Part shown: piece by piece, positions 16,186 through 24,633 of the stretch
Position numbering within the stretch: the stretch's first letter is position 1
Layout: each line of letters begins with the position of its first letter
From: DATEDA01 sp963744255
GTDB taxonomy: Bacteria > Pseudomonadota > Gammaproteobacteria > Burkholderiales > SG8-39
Length of the DNA: 64,000 bases
NCBI GenBank assembly: GCA_963744255.1
Contig: CAVUSZ010000035.1
Coordinates: 1 to 64,000 of the forward strand
Direction of reading: 5' to 3'
Notes under the pieces: generated by a model
Databases searched by the model: none
The model's input: the letters and a program-made list of their open reading frames with translations, nothing else
Told to the model about the DNA's origin: nothing
Program-made: the position numbers and the translations under genes

Positions 16186-16720
16186 GGCGAGTTACGGGTT
16201 GAACGGCGCGAGCTCGTAGCCCTCGCCGAAGATGCTGACGCGCTTGGTGTCCGCCTGGTACGAGGTCGTCTCGGGGACGCTCGACCATCGCGCGGTCCTG
16301 CGAGCCCTGGAGCTCGAGGCTGGGCTCGGCGAAGGCGGCGTTGCCCGCGAGGCCGAGGGTGGCGATGGCGAAGACGATCAGGTTGCGTTTCATCGGTCGG
16401 TCCTTTCCAAAGAGTTTGAAAGTTCGGTCTCCATTTGCTCCACACAACTCCTCGTATCGAAAACTCGCTGCGTGTTGGGCCGCACTGTATGGATCGCCGC
16501 CGATGCTGGATGTGCGTAAGCGCACCACCAGACGCAATTAGTCATCCGAGGCGGCCGCAGCCCGGAGCTCGGTTCGCGTGATGACGTGCGCGGGACGGAG
16601 GTCGACCCGGGTGCTGCGGCGGATCCGGAGGGCAACCGAAGGACTACCAGCGCTGGCTCGATCCCGAGGACGTTGTGGACATCATCGCACCGCCATTCCC
16701 GGAAGGCTCGATTGCCTACC
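16186..16720 (-). repeat. Inverted duplication, copy B
   Basis: Inverted counterpart of 7870-8395: short exported protein gene, its long leader, and the SRAP-tail block. Similarity is high but not perfect (several substitutions and one-base indels), indicating an old duplication rather than an assembly artefact. Confidence 0.8.
16192..16393 (-). pseudogene. Short exported protein, family A, frameshifted copy
   Basis: The signal peptide and EPSLELQGSQDRAMV match member 1 (8187-8387). One extra base in GTCGAGCGT (member 1 has GTCAGCGT) shifts the frame; the correct continuation, TTSYQADTKR to ELAPFNP and stop, is present in the next frame. Length is 202 bases against 201. Without the extra base the product would be almost identical to member 1. 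Confidence 0.75.
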
Positions 16721-16725
16721 CCGGA
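16622..16725 (+). repeat. SRAP-tail repeat R5 (inverted)
   Basis: The plus strand encodes KDYQRWLDPEDVVDIIAPPF and PEGSIAYP, part of the SRAP tail, in the opposite orientation to the other five copies. It belongs to inverted duplication copy B. The end is lost into unrelated sequence at about 16725. Confidence 0.8.
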
Positions 16726-16797
16726 AGCCAAAGAAGGCGGCCGGCTCTGACGGCCCTTCTGGCAATCGCGAGGGATCGGCGGAGACCTCCGGGGCAA

Positions 16798-17328
16798 CTA
16801 CGTGTTGTTGGCGAGTACCCGTTGAACGACCGAGGTCCCGCACCCAACCGTGCGCGCGATGTTTAACAGGCCGGCCCCCCTGCGGCGAAGCTCGCGAATC
16901 CGCCGTTCGGTCACGATGTCTACTCGGGGGCGCCCGATCGGACGGCCTGACCGCGTCCCTTTGTCGCGCGCCCGAGCCAGCCCGGCCTTGACGCGCTCGA
17001 CGATCATCGCGCGCTCGAACTCAGCGAACACGCCGAGCATCTGGAACATGGCCCGGCCGGAGGGGGTCCGCGTGTCGATCGCCTGGCGGTGCAAGTAGAG
17101 GTCGCAGCCGGCGGCTTGGAGCTCGCTCAGCGTGTGCAGGAGGTCTTGAAGGCTCCGTCCGAGGCGATCGACCGACCAGACGGCGAGCGCGTCGTACCGG
17201 CCCTGTACGGCCTCCCGGAGGGCCTTGTCGAGACCGGGGCGACCGTCCCGGCCTTTCGCGCCACTGATCCCACTATCGCGGTAGGTTTCGACAACGTCCC
17301 AGCCCTTGGCCTCCGTTACCTCGCGCAC
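16798..17328 (-). pseudogene. Serine recombinase (resolvase/invertase family), N-terminus lost
   Basis: 176 residues: DSGISGAKGRDGRPGLDKAL, WSVDRLGRSLQDLLHTLSEL, GVFAEFERAMIVERVKAGLA, then a C-terminal helix-turn-helix (NIARTVGCGTSVVQRVL). The first 25-30 residues with the catalytic Ser (normally in YxRVS) are missing; upstream in frame there is a stop. It should therefore be unable to cut DNA. The intact arginines and E-helix show decay is recent or partial. Confidence 0.8.
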
Positions 17329-17418
17329 GATGAGTTCTCAGGCGGGACAGGTCGCGTTCGCTCGGTCAACCCGGGATGCCGTCTCTCGACGAACACTGTT
17401 CGGTCAGATAATGCCCAA

Positions 17419-18279
17419 ATGACCGCTACCCGAACCAGTCGCTACCGAATCCGGGCAATGGCGCAGCAAGAGGTCGCCACCGCGATCGAATGGGCGGCGG
17501 CCGAAGGATGGAACCCGGGATTGCACGATGCGACGTGCTTCTATGCCGCCGATCCCGACGGTTTCCTGGTGGGAGTGCTCGAGGACGAGCCCATCGCGAC
17601 GGTCTCGGTCGTGAAATATGGGACATCGTTCGGTTTTCTGGGTCTGTATATCGTCAAGCCGGCGCATCGCGGCCAAGGCTACGGTCTGCAGCTATGGAAC
17701 GCCGGCCTTGCGTATCTGGGACAGCGCACGATCGGTCTCGACGGAGTTGTGGCGCAACAAACCAACTACCGGCGCTCCGGCTTCGAACTGGCGTATCGAA
17801 ACATTCGCTATCAGGGAACTGGTGGCGGGCATGTTTCCAAGGATCCGCGGATCGTGCCGCTGTCGTCGACACCCTTGGATGGGGTCAACACCTACGACAG
17901 ATTGTTCTTTCCGGCCGATCGCTCAGTCTTCCTGAAGTGCTGGATCCACCAACCGCAAAGCACGGCGCTCGGCATTCTGAACAACGGCAAGCTCGCGGGA
18001 TACGGCGTGATCCGCGCTGCTCGTTTCGGCTACAAGATCGGGCCGCTTTTCGCCGACGATCCGGAACTCGCGGAAGCATTGTTCAATGGACTCGCCGCCT
18101 GCGTTCCGCGCGATGCCGCCGTCTATCTCGACACGCCGGAGACGAATCCGGCCTCGGTAGCGCTGGCGGAGAGGCACGGCATGACGATCGTGTTCGAAAC
18201 CGCACGCATGTATGCCGGTCGCGCGCCCGATCTGCCGATGCGCCGGGTATTCGGCGTCACGACGTTCGAGCTTGGGTGA
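17419..18279 (+). CDS. GNAT N-acetyltransferase with a second acetyltransferase-like domain
   Basis: 286 residues. The N-terminal half has the acetyl-CoA loop pattern in IVKPAHRGQGYGLQLWNAGL (Q/RxxGxG/A) after the beta4 strand FGFLGLYIV. The C-terminal half (from about residue 150) resembles the YitH-type second domain, with YGVIRAARFGYKIGPLFAD. The substrate is unknown. ATG 17419 is preferred because upstream sequence in the same frame is antisense to the recombinase. It diverges from that recombinase. Confidence 0.82.
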   Translation: MTATRTSRYRIRAMAQQEVATAIEWAAAEGWNPGLHDATCFYAADPDGFLVGVLEDEPIATVSVVKYGTSFGFLGLYIVKPAHRGQGYGLQLWNAGLAYLGQRTIGLDGVVAQQTNYRRSGFELAYRNIRYQGTGGGHVSKDPRIVPLSSTPLDGVNTYDRLFFPADRSVFLKCWIHQPQSTALGILNNGKLAGYGVIRAARFGYKIGPLFADDPELAEALFNGLAACVPRDAAVYLDTPETNPASVALAERHGMTIVFETARMYAGRAPDLPMRRVFGVTTFELG

Positions 18280-18433
18280 AACGTATTGTCCCTGTGGTGG
18301 CGCCGCTGTGCAGTTTCATCGCTGCCGCGGAACTCCATCATTGGCACTCGCAGACGTTATCTCCGACGGTGTTTGCTCCGCAGCCCCTTACGAGATGGCC
18401 GTAGATCAGAGGCTTACCTCGCCCCTCGGTCTA

Positions 18434-19063
18434 CTATCCGTTTAGGGCGAGGCGGCACGGCTGCCATCGCTGACCGCGCTTTTCGCTTCCTTCCGGGGAC
18501 TGATTTCCTTTTTGAACTAGCTGCAGATTCCGTTCGGATACGTGCCGTGGTCGCTCGAGCGGCGAGAGGTGCACGAGCGTGAGCGCGGGCACGGCCAGAC
18601 GCGGAGCTCCGACTACGATGGTCTTGAGTTCGCGTCGCACGTCCTCGATAACCTGCGCCGGCTCCGGTTCGATCAGCTTCGGGTCATCGTTCTTCGGACT
18701 GTTGACCCGCCGATTGACAGGGTAGGCAATCCAGCCCTCGGAGGGCGGTGGCGCGATAATGTCCGCAACGTCTTGGTTATCCGGATCGAGCCACCGCTGA
18801 TGGTCCTTCGGCTGGACGATCACCGGCATCCGGTCGTGGACCGTTCCTGAAACCTCGTTCGGGAACGTCGTCAGGACAGTGAACGTGTAGAGGCGGTCCT
18901 CTTCTCTGGCGTGCCACACGTCCCACATGCCGCCGATGAAGAACGGAGATTCATCTTCCATCCGGATGCAATAGGGTCGCTTGCCGACCGGCATCTGCTT
19001 CCATTCGTAGTAGCAGTTCGCGGGGATCAGGCATCGACGTTCACGGATCAGCTTCCGGAACAT
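18434..19063 (-). pseudogene. SRAP protein lacking its N-terminal part (includes repeat R6)
   Basis: Begins in phase at the residue equivalent to Met87 of the 9565-10323 protein and is very similar to it: NCYYEW with the active-site Glu, VHDRMPVIVQPKD with the His. Residues 1-86, including positions 2 and 75, are missing, so it cannot act as a DNA-protein crosslinker. After KLIEPEPA the usual stop is lost and about 75 foreign residues follow. DNA similarity to R1 extends through the tail. Confidence 0.8.
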
Positions 19064-19124
19064 CGGCCTTTGGCGCGTATGAATGACGAACGGGCGGGCC
19101 GCGACTATCGGCTGTTCAGCGGAA

Positions 19125-20474
19125 CTAGCGCCCCGTATCGAGCGCGACCGCGAACAGCGGCCACTCCCCTGGAACGCCTTTGAGCGATTGCACCCCCTGC
19201 GGCATGAATTCGATCCCTGACCCCGCCACCAAGTCTTTTACGGTGCCCGACACAAGGACCTCTCCGCGCCCGGCCAAGCTCGCGACCCGGGCGCCAATGT
19301 GAACAGCGATGCCGCCCAGTTTGTCGCCCATCGACTCGCATTCTCCGGTATGGAGGCCTGCGCGAACGTCGAGGTCGAGTAGGCGCACGGCCTCAACGAT
19401 CCGCTGCGCGCACCGAATCCCTCGCGCCGGGCCGTCGAATGCAGCGAACACCCCATCGCCCGCGGTGTCCAGTTCTTGCCCACGGAACCGTGTCAGTTCG
19501 TGACGCACGACGGTGTAGAAACGTTCGATCAATTCTTTCCATCGCCGGTCCCCGAGTTCCGCGGCCCGTTGGGTGGAACCCACGATGTCGATGAAGAGGA
19601 CCGTCGCGAGTACGCGCTCGGGCTGCGGACCCAAACGCGCGCCGGTAAGAAACTCTTGGATCTCCTCGATGACGGCATCTTGATCGCCGACCCAGGGGAG
19701 GTGGTCCTCCCCGGGCAGCTCAACGTACTTCGCGCCGGGGATGCGCTCCGCGGTGTAGCGGCCTCCCTCGACACGGCAGACGCGGTCACCCGTCCGGTGC
19801 ATGACGAGGGTGGGAACCCTGATCGTCGGTAGCACGTCCCCGATGTCGATGTTGAAGTTCATGCGCAGCAGAGTACACGCAGCGCCTGGGCTCGCGCCTA
19901 ACCTCTGCAGGCGCGCCCACCACGCTTTGTAGATCTCATCGTTCGCGCGCGATGGTGCGTAGAACGGCAGATCAAGCCCCTCGCCCCAAGTCCGCTCGAG
20001 GGTCTCAACTAGCTCTCGCATCCACTCCTTGGTCCTCAGGATTTGGTTGCCCGCGGTGGCGCGCCAAGTGCCGAACAGCGCGAGACTGAGCGTCCGGGTG
20101 GGATGCGTGGCAGCGAAGAGCGCCGACATGGAGCCGCCGTCGCAGACACCGAGGACTGCCGCACGCTCCGACCCGGCGGAGTCCATCACCGCGCGCACGT
20201 CATCCATACGCTGCTCGAGCGTCGGCATGTCGCGTTCGGAGACCCGATCGGACAATCCCGTGCCGCGTTTGTCGAACACGATCACCCGCGCGAACGAGGC
20301 GAGCCGGCCGAGGAAGCGTGCGAAGGACGGCTCTTCCCAGCCGAGCTCAAGGTGTGAGACCGCCGGGGGCACGACGACGAGGTCTAGGGTGCCATTGCCG
20401 ACGATCTGGTAGGCGATGTGCACATCGCCACTCTTAGCGTATCGAGTCTTTGGCGGCACCGCCGGCGTCATCAC
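19125..20474 (-). CDS. Alpha/beta hydrolase fused to a class III nucleotide cyclase
   Basis: 449 residues. Residues 1-280 are an alpha/beta hydrolase with TGDRV (acid) and GEDHLPW (His), but the nucleophile elbow reads GVCDGG, with Cys where Ser is usual. Residues 290-449 are a class III adenylate/guanylate cyclase domain: TVLFIDIVGSTQRAAELGD, FRGQELDTAGDGVFAAFDGP and GLHTGECE. The metal-binding Asp residues (FIDIVGS, AGDGVFA) are present. This fusion is common in bacteria, where the cyclase may respond to a ligand bound by the hydrolase domain; product and ligand are unknown. Start ATG 20474. Confidence 0.85.
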   Translation of the reverse strand: MMTPAVPPKTRYAKSGDVHIAYQIVGNGTLDLVVVPPAVSHLELGWEEPSFARFLGRLASFARVIVFDKRGTGLSDRVSERDMPTLEQRMDDVRAVMDSAGSERAAVLGVCDGGSMSALFAATHPTRTLSLALFGTWRATAGNQILRTKEWMRELVETLERTWGEGLDLPFYAPSRANDEIYKAWWARLQRLGASPGAACTLLRMNFNIDIGDVLPTIRVPTLVMHRTGDRVCRVEGGRYTAERIPGAKYVELPGEDHLPWVGDQDAVIEEIQEFLTGARLGPQPERVLATVLFIDIVGSTQRAAELGDRRWKELIERFYTVVRHELTRFRGQELDTAGDGVFAAFDGPARGIRCAQRIVEAVRLLDLDVRAGLHTGECESMGDKLGGIAVHIGARVASLAGRGEVLVSGTVKDLVAGSGIEFMPQGVQSLKGVPGEWPLFAVALDTGR

Positions 20475-20680
20475 TTCCTCGCAAGGCTAGGCTATGCCTG
20501 AGCGGATGAACCGTCAACCGACACTGCGACTATACGGCTTCACCGCCGCGTTGAACGTGCCACGAGAGAGCATCGAGCCGAGGAGACACGGCAGGACGGA
20601 GCAGCGGGCTTGTGAAAGGGCATGAATCGGGCGCCTTTCTCTCGATCGGGCGGCGGGCACGGCTAACCTCATCCTTCCCA

Positions 20681-20839
20681 ATGACGCGATTACTATTTCC
20701 GGCGATTCTATTATCTGCGGCCATCGGCACCGTTCAGGCGGCTGGCTGGGATCGTCAAAGGCCGCGTGGTTGGGATTCAAACGGCGACACGATCACCGTT
20801 ATTGACGACGCGAAGACCCAGCACAAGATCCGGTTCGCC
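20681..20839 (+). pseudogene. Thermonuclease 5' fragment
   Basis: Signal peptide MTRLLFPAILLSAAIGTVQA, then in an adjacent frame GIVKGRVVGIQ, then back to DTITVIDDAKTQHKIRFA: the start of an SNase-like nuclease with one frameshift. It stops where the 14642-15047 remnant begins, but the shared residues differ, so they come from two gene copies. It is fused in frame to a ParE-like tail. Confidence 0.6.
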
Positions 20840-21061
20840 GTGGTGGAGCGGGCACTTGAAGCGATCCGGAATGCCGTCAGGACTCTGGCGCTTTCGCCCT
20901 TCAGTTGCCGAAAGGCATCCTCGGGCAACCCCTCCCTGCGGGAACTCGTGATCCCATTCGGAGCGTCTGGACATGTCGCGTTGTTCGAGATCGACGACGA
21001 CAAGACCGATACACATAGCATCCTAGCGGTGCGCCATCAGCGAGAAGACGACTATCATTGA
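20840..21061 (+). pseudogene. RelE/ParE-type toxin, C-terminal fragment
   Basis: About 73 residues: RALEAIRNAVRTLALSPFSC, LRELVIPFGASGHVALFEID and ILAVRHQREDDYH form the last two-thirds of a RelE/ParE-family toxin. The N-terminal beta-alpha part is replaced by thermonuclease sequence and no antitoxin gene is adjacent. The sequence seems well preserved, including the C-terminal HQREDDYH. It lies about 130 bases from the right island end. Confidence 0.65.
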
Positions 21062-21192
21062 GTCGCGACCGCTCGAGGCGCGGGAATTTTGCGGGGATCA
21101 GATGCGCAAAGTCCTTCATCGTGCTGCGAAAGACTGTAACGGGTGCCCTCGGAAGTCACTGATTTCACAACCACTGCATCGGCCACAGGCGA

Positions 21193-21238
21193 ACTGAAAA
21201 TCCTTGTGTCGGCGGTTCAATTCCGTCCTTGGCCACCA
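21193..21238 (+). repeat. attR: displaced tRNA-Phe 3' end, direct repeat copy 2
   Basis: 46 bases identical to 1332-1377. There is no 5' half, so it is not a tRNA gene. It marks the right end of the island. An 11-base direct repeat (ACCACTGCATC) also lies just before and just after it. Confidence 0.9.
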
Positions 21239-21355
21239 CTGCATCAATGCCTTGGTGCGCTACGAGCGAGTTCTCGTCGCGCGCTACGAAGTCGGCGAGG
21301 ATGTCCCACGCTAGTCGGTCGGGCTCGCCGTTAGCTTCTAGGGAGGCCCCTCGTC

Positions 21356-21919
21356 GTGCGCGCTCTCCATGCTGTCGCCGCCGGTTTTCTCGCCGCGGCC
21401 TGCCTTGCCTCCGGAACGGCGGCGCTCGCGCAGGAAGAGACCGGCCTCGCATCGGTTTACTCGCCCGACCTCGAGGGCCAGCTCACCGCGAGCGGTCGAC
21501 GCTACGACGGGACGCGCCTCACCGCCGCGCACCGGACGCTGCCCCTCGGCACCCGGCTGCGCGTGAGCGATCCCGCATCGGGGCGGAACGTGACCGTGCT
21601 CGTCGACGATCGCTGGAGCGGTGGGCCGGGGCGCGTCGTCAACCTGTCGCGACGCGCCGCCGACGAGCTCGGCATGGGGACCGCCGGCGAGTTGAAAGTC
21701 CAGTTGACGGTGCAGCAGCTCGGAGACGGTCGGCTCGACCCGCTCCCCGAGGAGAGCGGCATCGTGCGCGAGGCGCTCCCGGCGCGCATCGAATCGACGG
21801 GCAACGACCCCGATGCGCGCACCGCGCGCTGCCGCAACGAAGCCGCGATCCTTGGACTGAAGGATGCCTGGCTCGACGCCCACGTGCGCAACTGCCTTGC
21901 GCGGCAGCAGCGCCGCTAG
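21356..21919 (+). CDS. RlpA-like double-psi beta-barrel exported protein
   Basis: 187 residues from a GTG start. A signal peptide (cleavage after AALA-Q, about residue 25) is followed by a DPBB domain: GLASVYSPDLEGQLTASGRR, LTAAHRTLPLGTRLRVSDP, VDDRWSGGPGRVVNLSRRAA. RlpA proteins bind or cleave denuded peptidoglycan at the septum; the SPOR domain of true RlpA is absent, so division-site targeting is not expected. It is the first core gene after the island. Confidence 0.75.
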   Translation: MRALHAVAAGFLAAACLASGTAALAQEETGLASVYSPDLEGQLTASGRRYDGTRLTAAHRTLPLGTRLRVSDPASGRNVTVLVDDRWSGGPGRVVNLSRRAADELGMGTAGELKVQLTVQQLGDGRLDPLPEESGIVREALPARIESTGNDPDARTARCRNEAAILGLKDAWLDAHVRNCLARQQRR

Positions 21920-21929
21920 CCGCGAGCCT

Positions 21930-22313
21930 GTGCGCGGCCTGCGCGTGGCCGTGTTCGCGGCGGGTGCGGGGCTGTCGCATGGCTACCCGAACGACGAACG
22001 ATGGCGTCGGCGCGGCGACCTCGACCGCGCGGTCGCGGAGTTCAAGCAGGCGATCCGCCTCAAGCCGATGCTCGATCGCGCATCGTACGGGCTCGGCGTA
22101 TCTATCTCCGCCGCGGTGAGCTCGGGTACGGCGATCGAGCATCTGCAGGAAGCGGCGAAGCAGCAGTATTTCAACCCGCACGCCGGGCATGAGCTCGCGA
22201 TCGCCTACCATCGGGCAGGGCAGCAGGACAAGGTGGTCGCCGAGCAGAAGCGTGTCGAGTGCCACGACCCGAAGATTGACGCGCAGATCGCCCACGACAT
22301 CGGTCTGCGCTGA
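21930..22313 (+). CDS. TPR-repeat protein, possibly truncated
   Basis: 127 residues from GTG 21930. Tetratricopeptide-type sequence: GDLDRAVAEFKQAIRLKPML, YGLGVSISAAVSSGTAIEHL, HAGHELAIAYHRAGQQDKV. The N-terminus before GDLDRA does not look native and the third repeat is irregular, so the gene may have lost its 5' part. TPRs mediate protein contacts; the partner is unknown. Confidence 0.55.
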   Translation: MRGLRVAVFAAGAGLSHGYPNDERWRRRGDLDRAVAEFKQAIRLKPMLDRASYGLGVSISAAVSSGTAIEHLQEAAKQQYFNPHAGHELAIAYHRAGQQDKVVAEQKRVECHDPKIDAQIAHDIGLR

Positions 22314-22477
22314 CGCGGGGCGTCCGGGCCGACCGCCCGCCGACAGTGGTGACGACGCCTGCGACACGCCTGGCGTCGGGTGGCGCTCGAAACGAGAACA
22401 ATTTCACACCGCGGGCGCACGGACGGGCTGGCACCGTGCTTGCATGGCAGGTCCGACGATTCCCCGCCGCGCCGACC

Positions 22478-23227
22478 ATGGAAGCCATCATCCGCACCGC
22501 GTTCCAGCCGATCATGAGCGACCGGGGACACGTGGTCGCCTACGAGGCGCTGCTGCGCTTCCGCGAGGGGCTCGACAAGCCCGAGTCGCGCGAGACGATG
22601 ATCCGGCGGTGGGAGGACTGTGGCTACATCGGCACGATCGACGTCTCCGTGCTCAAGCAGGCGAACGCCGCGCTCGACATGCTGCATTCCTCGCTGATGG
22701 TGAGCGTCAACGTCTCGATGGTGACGCTCGGCGCGCACCGCGCGCGGTACCTCCGCCATCTCGACGATCTCGGTGACAAGGCGAAGCGGCTGATTCTCGA
22801 GGTCACCAACACCGCCTCGGCGAGCGATCCGACGGTGCTGCTCCAGTTCGCGCGCGAGTGCGCGGCGCGCAACGTCCGTCTCGCGCTCGACGATTTCGTT
22901 CCCAACCGGCCGAAGGCGATGGAGACCGTGCTCCGGCTGGTCCGGCCGAGGCTGATAAAGCTTGACCGGAAGGCGGTCTCGGCCGCGTTTCAGAACCTGA
23001 TGGACAGGGAGATCCGCGACCTCGTCGAGGCCGCGGCCGCGGTGAGCTCCCGCGTTGTCGCCCAGGGCATCGACAGCCAGGAGAAGCTCGACTGGGCGTT
23101 TGGCCTGGGCGTGCGCTACTTCCAGGGGTTCCTCATCGGGCATCCACGGCAGTTCCCGCTGCTCGATACCCAAGCGTCGTTCCGCGACATCGAGGACTCG
23201 GTGCTGCCGGACGAAATCGCCGCGTAG
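22478..23227 (+). CDS. Degenerate EAL-domain protein
   Basis: 249 residues from ATG 22478. The EAL fold is clear: TAFQPIMSDRGHVVAYEALL, SVNVSM, LALDDF, IKLDRK and YFQGFLIG. Two catalytic-site Glu residues are changed: LEVTN where LEVTE is expected, and VAQGID where VAEGVE is expected. Loss of these residues normally abolishes cyclic di-GMP hydrolysis, so a binding or scaffold role is more likely. No GGDEF domain is attached. Located upstream of hemA, with its own direction of transcription matching. Confidence 0.78.
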   Translation: MEAIIRTAFQPIMSDRGHVVAYEALLRFREGLDKPESRETMIRRWEDCGYIGTIDVSVLKQANAALDMLHSSLMVSVNVSMVTLGAHRARYLRHLDDLGDKAKRLILEVTNTASASDPTVLLQFARECAARNVRLALDDFVPNRPKAMETVLRLVRPRLIKLDRKAVSAAFQNLMDREIRDLVEAAAAVSSRVVAQGIDSQEKLDWAFGLGVRYFQGFLIGHPRQFPLLDTQASFRDIEDSVLPDEIAA

Positions 23228-23343
23228 CGGCGCACGTCCCGCGCGCCATTCGACGCCGCCGGCAGCTCGAGTTTGGGGGGCGAAGCGCCCCGCCGCCGCG
23301 AGCCGCCCGGTAGAATAGCGGCCGAAATCAAGCGCCGTCCACG

Positions 23344-24597
23344 ATGCAGCTCTTCACGCTCGGCCTGAACTACCAGAGCGCGCCGCTCGCGATCCGCGAG
23401 AAGGTGGCGTTCAGCGCCGACGGCCTGCGGGCGGCGCTCGGCGCGGTGGTCAAGGCGCGGCCGGCGGCGGAGACGGCGATCCTCTCGACCTGCAACCGCA
23501 CCGAGCTCTACTGCGCCGCCGGCGAGCCGACCGAGGCGCTCGCATGGCTCGTCGGCTACCAGCAGCTCGACCCGCAGGACCTCAAGCCCTACGTCTACAC
23601 GCTGCCGCGCGAGGAGGCGGTGCGCCACGCGTTCCGCGTCGCCGCCGGGCTCGACTCGATGGTGCTCGGCGAACCGCAGATCCTCGGCCAGATGAAGGAC
23701 GCGGTTAGGCTGGCAGAGGAAGCGGGCACCCTGGGCGCGACGCTGTCGCGGCTCTTCCAGCGCTCGTTCGCGGTGGCGAAGGAGGTGCGCACCAACACCG
23801 GCATCGGCGCGAGCGTCGTGTCGATGGCCGCGGCCTCGGTGAAGCTCGCCGGGCGGATCTTTCCCAGCCTGCGCGAGACGAGCGTGCTGCTCGTGGGCGC
23901 CGGCGAGATGATCGATCTCTGCGCCACCCACTTCGCGGCGCAGCGGCCGCGCGCCATGACGGTGGCGAACCGCACCCTCGACCGCGCCCAGCATCTCGCG
24001 CACCGGTTCAACGCCCGGGCGATCGAGCTGCGCGAGTTGCCCGAGCGGCTGCACGAGCACGACATCGTCATCTCCTGTACGGCGAGCTCGCTCCCGATCC
24101 TCGGCAAGGGAACGATGGAGCGCGTCATCAAGGCCCGGCGCCACGCCCCGGTGTACATGGTCGACCTTGCCGTCCCGCGCGACATCGAGCCGGAGGTGGG
24201 CGAGCTCGACGACGTCTACCTTTACACCGTCGACGATCTCGGCGAGATCGTGCGCGCCGGCCACGGCGAGCGCGCCTCGCACGTCGCGCAGGCCGAGGCG
24301 ATCATCGACACGCAGGTCGGCTCGTTCCTCCACTGGATGGACGTCCGCGAGCTCGTCCCGACCATACGCGCGCTGCGCGACAGCGGCGAAGCCGCGCGGC
24401 GCAACGAGCTCGAGCGGGCGCTCAGGATGCTCGCCCGCGGCGACGATCCGAAGGCGGTGCTGGAATCCCTCTCGCACAGCCTCACCAACAAGCTGCTGCA
24501 CGCGCCGACCCAGGCGCTGAGCGACGCCCCGGCCGCGGACCGCGCGAGCTTCCGTGAGCTCGTCGCGCGGCTCTACAGCCTGCGCTCCGGGCGTTAG
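23344..24597 (+). CDS. hemA: Glutamyl-tRNA reductase
   Basis: 417 residues, the usual length. It reduces glutamyl-tRNA to glutamate-1-semialdehyde, the first step of the C5 tetrapyrrole pathway. The catalytic Cys50 lies in STCNRTELY; GLDSMVLGEPQILGQ and the NADPH-binding segment VLLVGAGEM are present, followed by a helical dimerisation domain. A TAGAAT box sits about 28 bases upstream. prfA follows after 36 bases and prmC after that, the normal order in betaproteobacteria. Confidence 0.97.
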   Translation: MQLFTLGLNYQSAPLAIREKVAFSADGLRAALGAVVKARPAAETAILSTCNRTELYCAAGEPTEALAWLVGYQQLDPQDLKPYVYTLPREEAVRHAFRVAAGLDSMVLGEPQILGQMKDAVRLAEEAGTLGATLSRLFQRSFAVAKEVRTNTGIGASVVSMAAASVKLAGRIFPSLRETSVLLVGAGEMIDLCATHFAAQRPRAMTVANRTLDRAQHLAHRFNARAIELRELPERLHEHDIVISCTASSLPILGKGTMERVIKARRHAPVYMVDLAVPRDIEPEVGELDDVYLYTVDDLGEIVRAGHGERASHVAQAEAIIDTQVGSFLHWMDVRELVPTIRALRDSGEAARRNELERALRMLARGDDPKAVLESLSHSLTNKLLHAPTQALSDAPAADRASFRELVARLYSLRSGR

Positions 24598-24633
24598 CTG
24601 GACCCGAGCGCCGACGACGGCACATCGGCCGCC

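Larger units (their letters stand above)
1378..21238. mobile_element. Decayed genomic island inserted at tRNA-Phe
   Basis: The segment lies between two exact 46-bp copies of the tRNA-Phe 3' end. Inside are a tyrosine integrase fragment (4360-4507), an N-terminally truncated serine recombinase (16798-17328), many broken genes, repeated SRAP fragments, and stretches visibly richer in A+T than the flanks (for example 8.9-9.6 kb). No intact integrase, conjugation or phage structural gene is seen, so the element is probably immobile now. Boundaries follow from the repeat; the mechanism is inferred from tRNA-targeting islands in general. Confidence 0.85.

Noticed and set aside
7870..16720. The 530-bp inverted repeats as ends of a composite transposon
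   Set aside because: No transposase gene, no terminal inverted repeats inside each copy and no target-site duplication are visible.
5017..19063. SRAP-tail repeats as integron attC sites
   Set aside because: The copies are longer than attC, are coding-derived, lack the paired R/L core boxes and a large hairpin, and no integron integrase is seen.
21193..21238. A second tRNA-Phe gene
   Set aside because: Only the 3' 46 bases are present; the acceptor 5' strand and D arm are missing.
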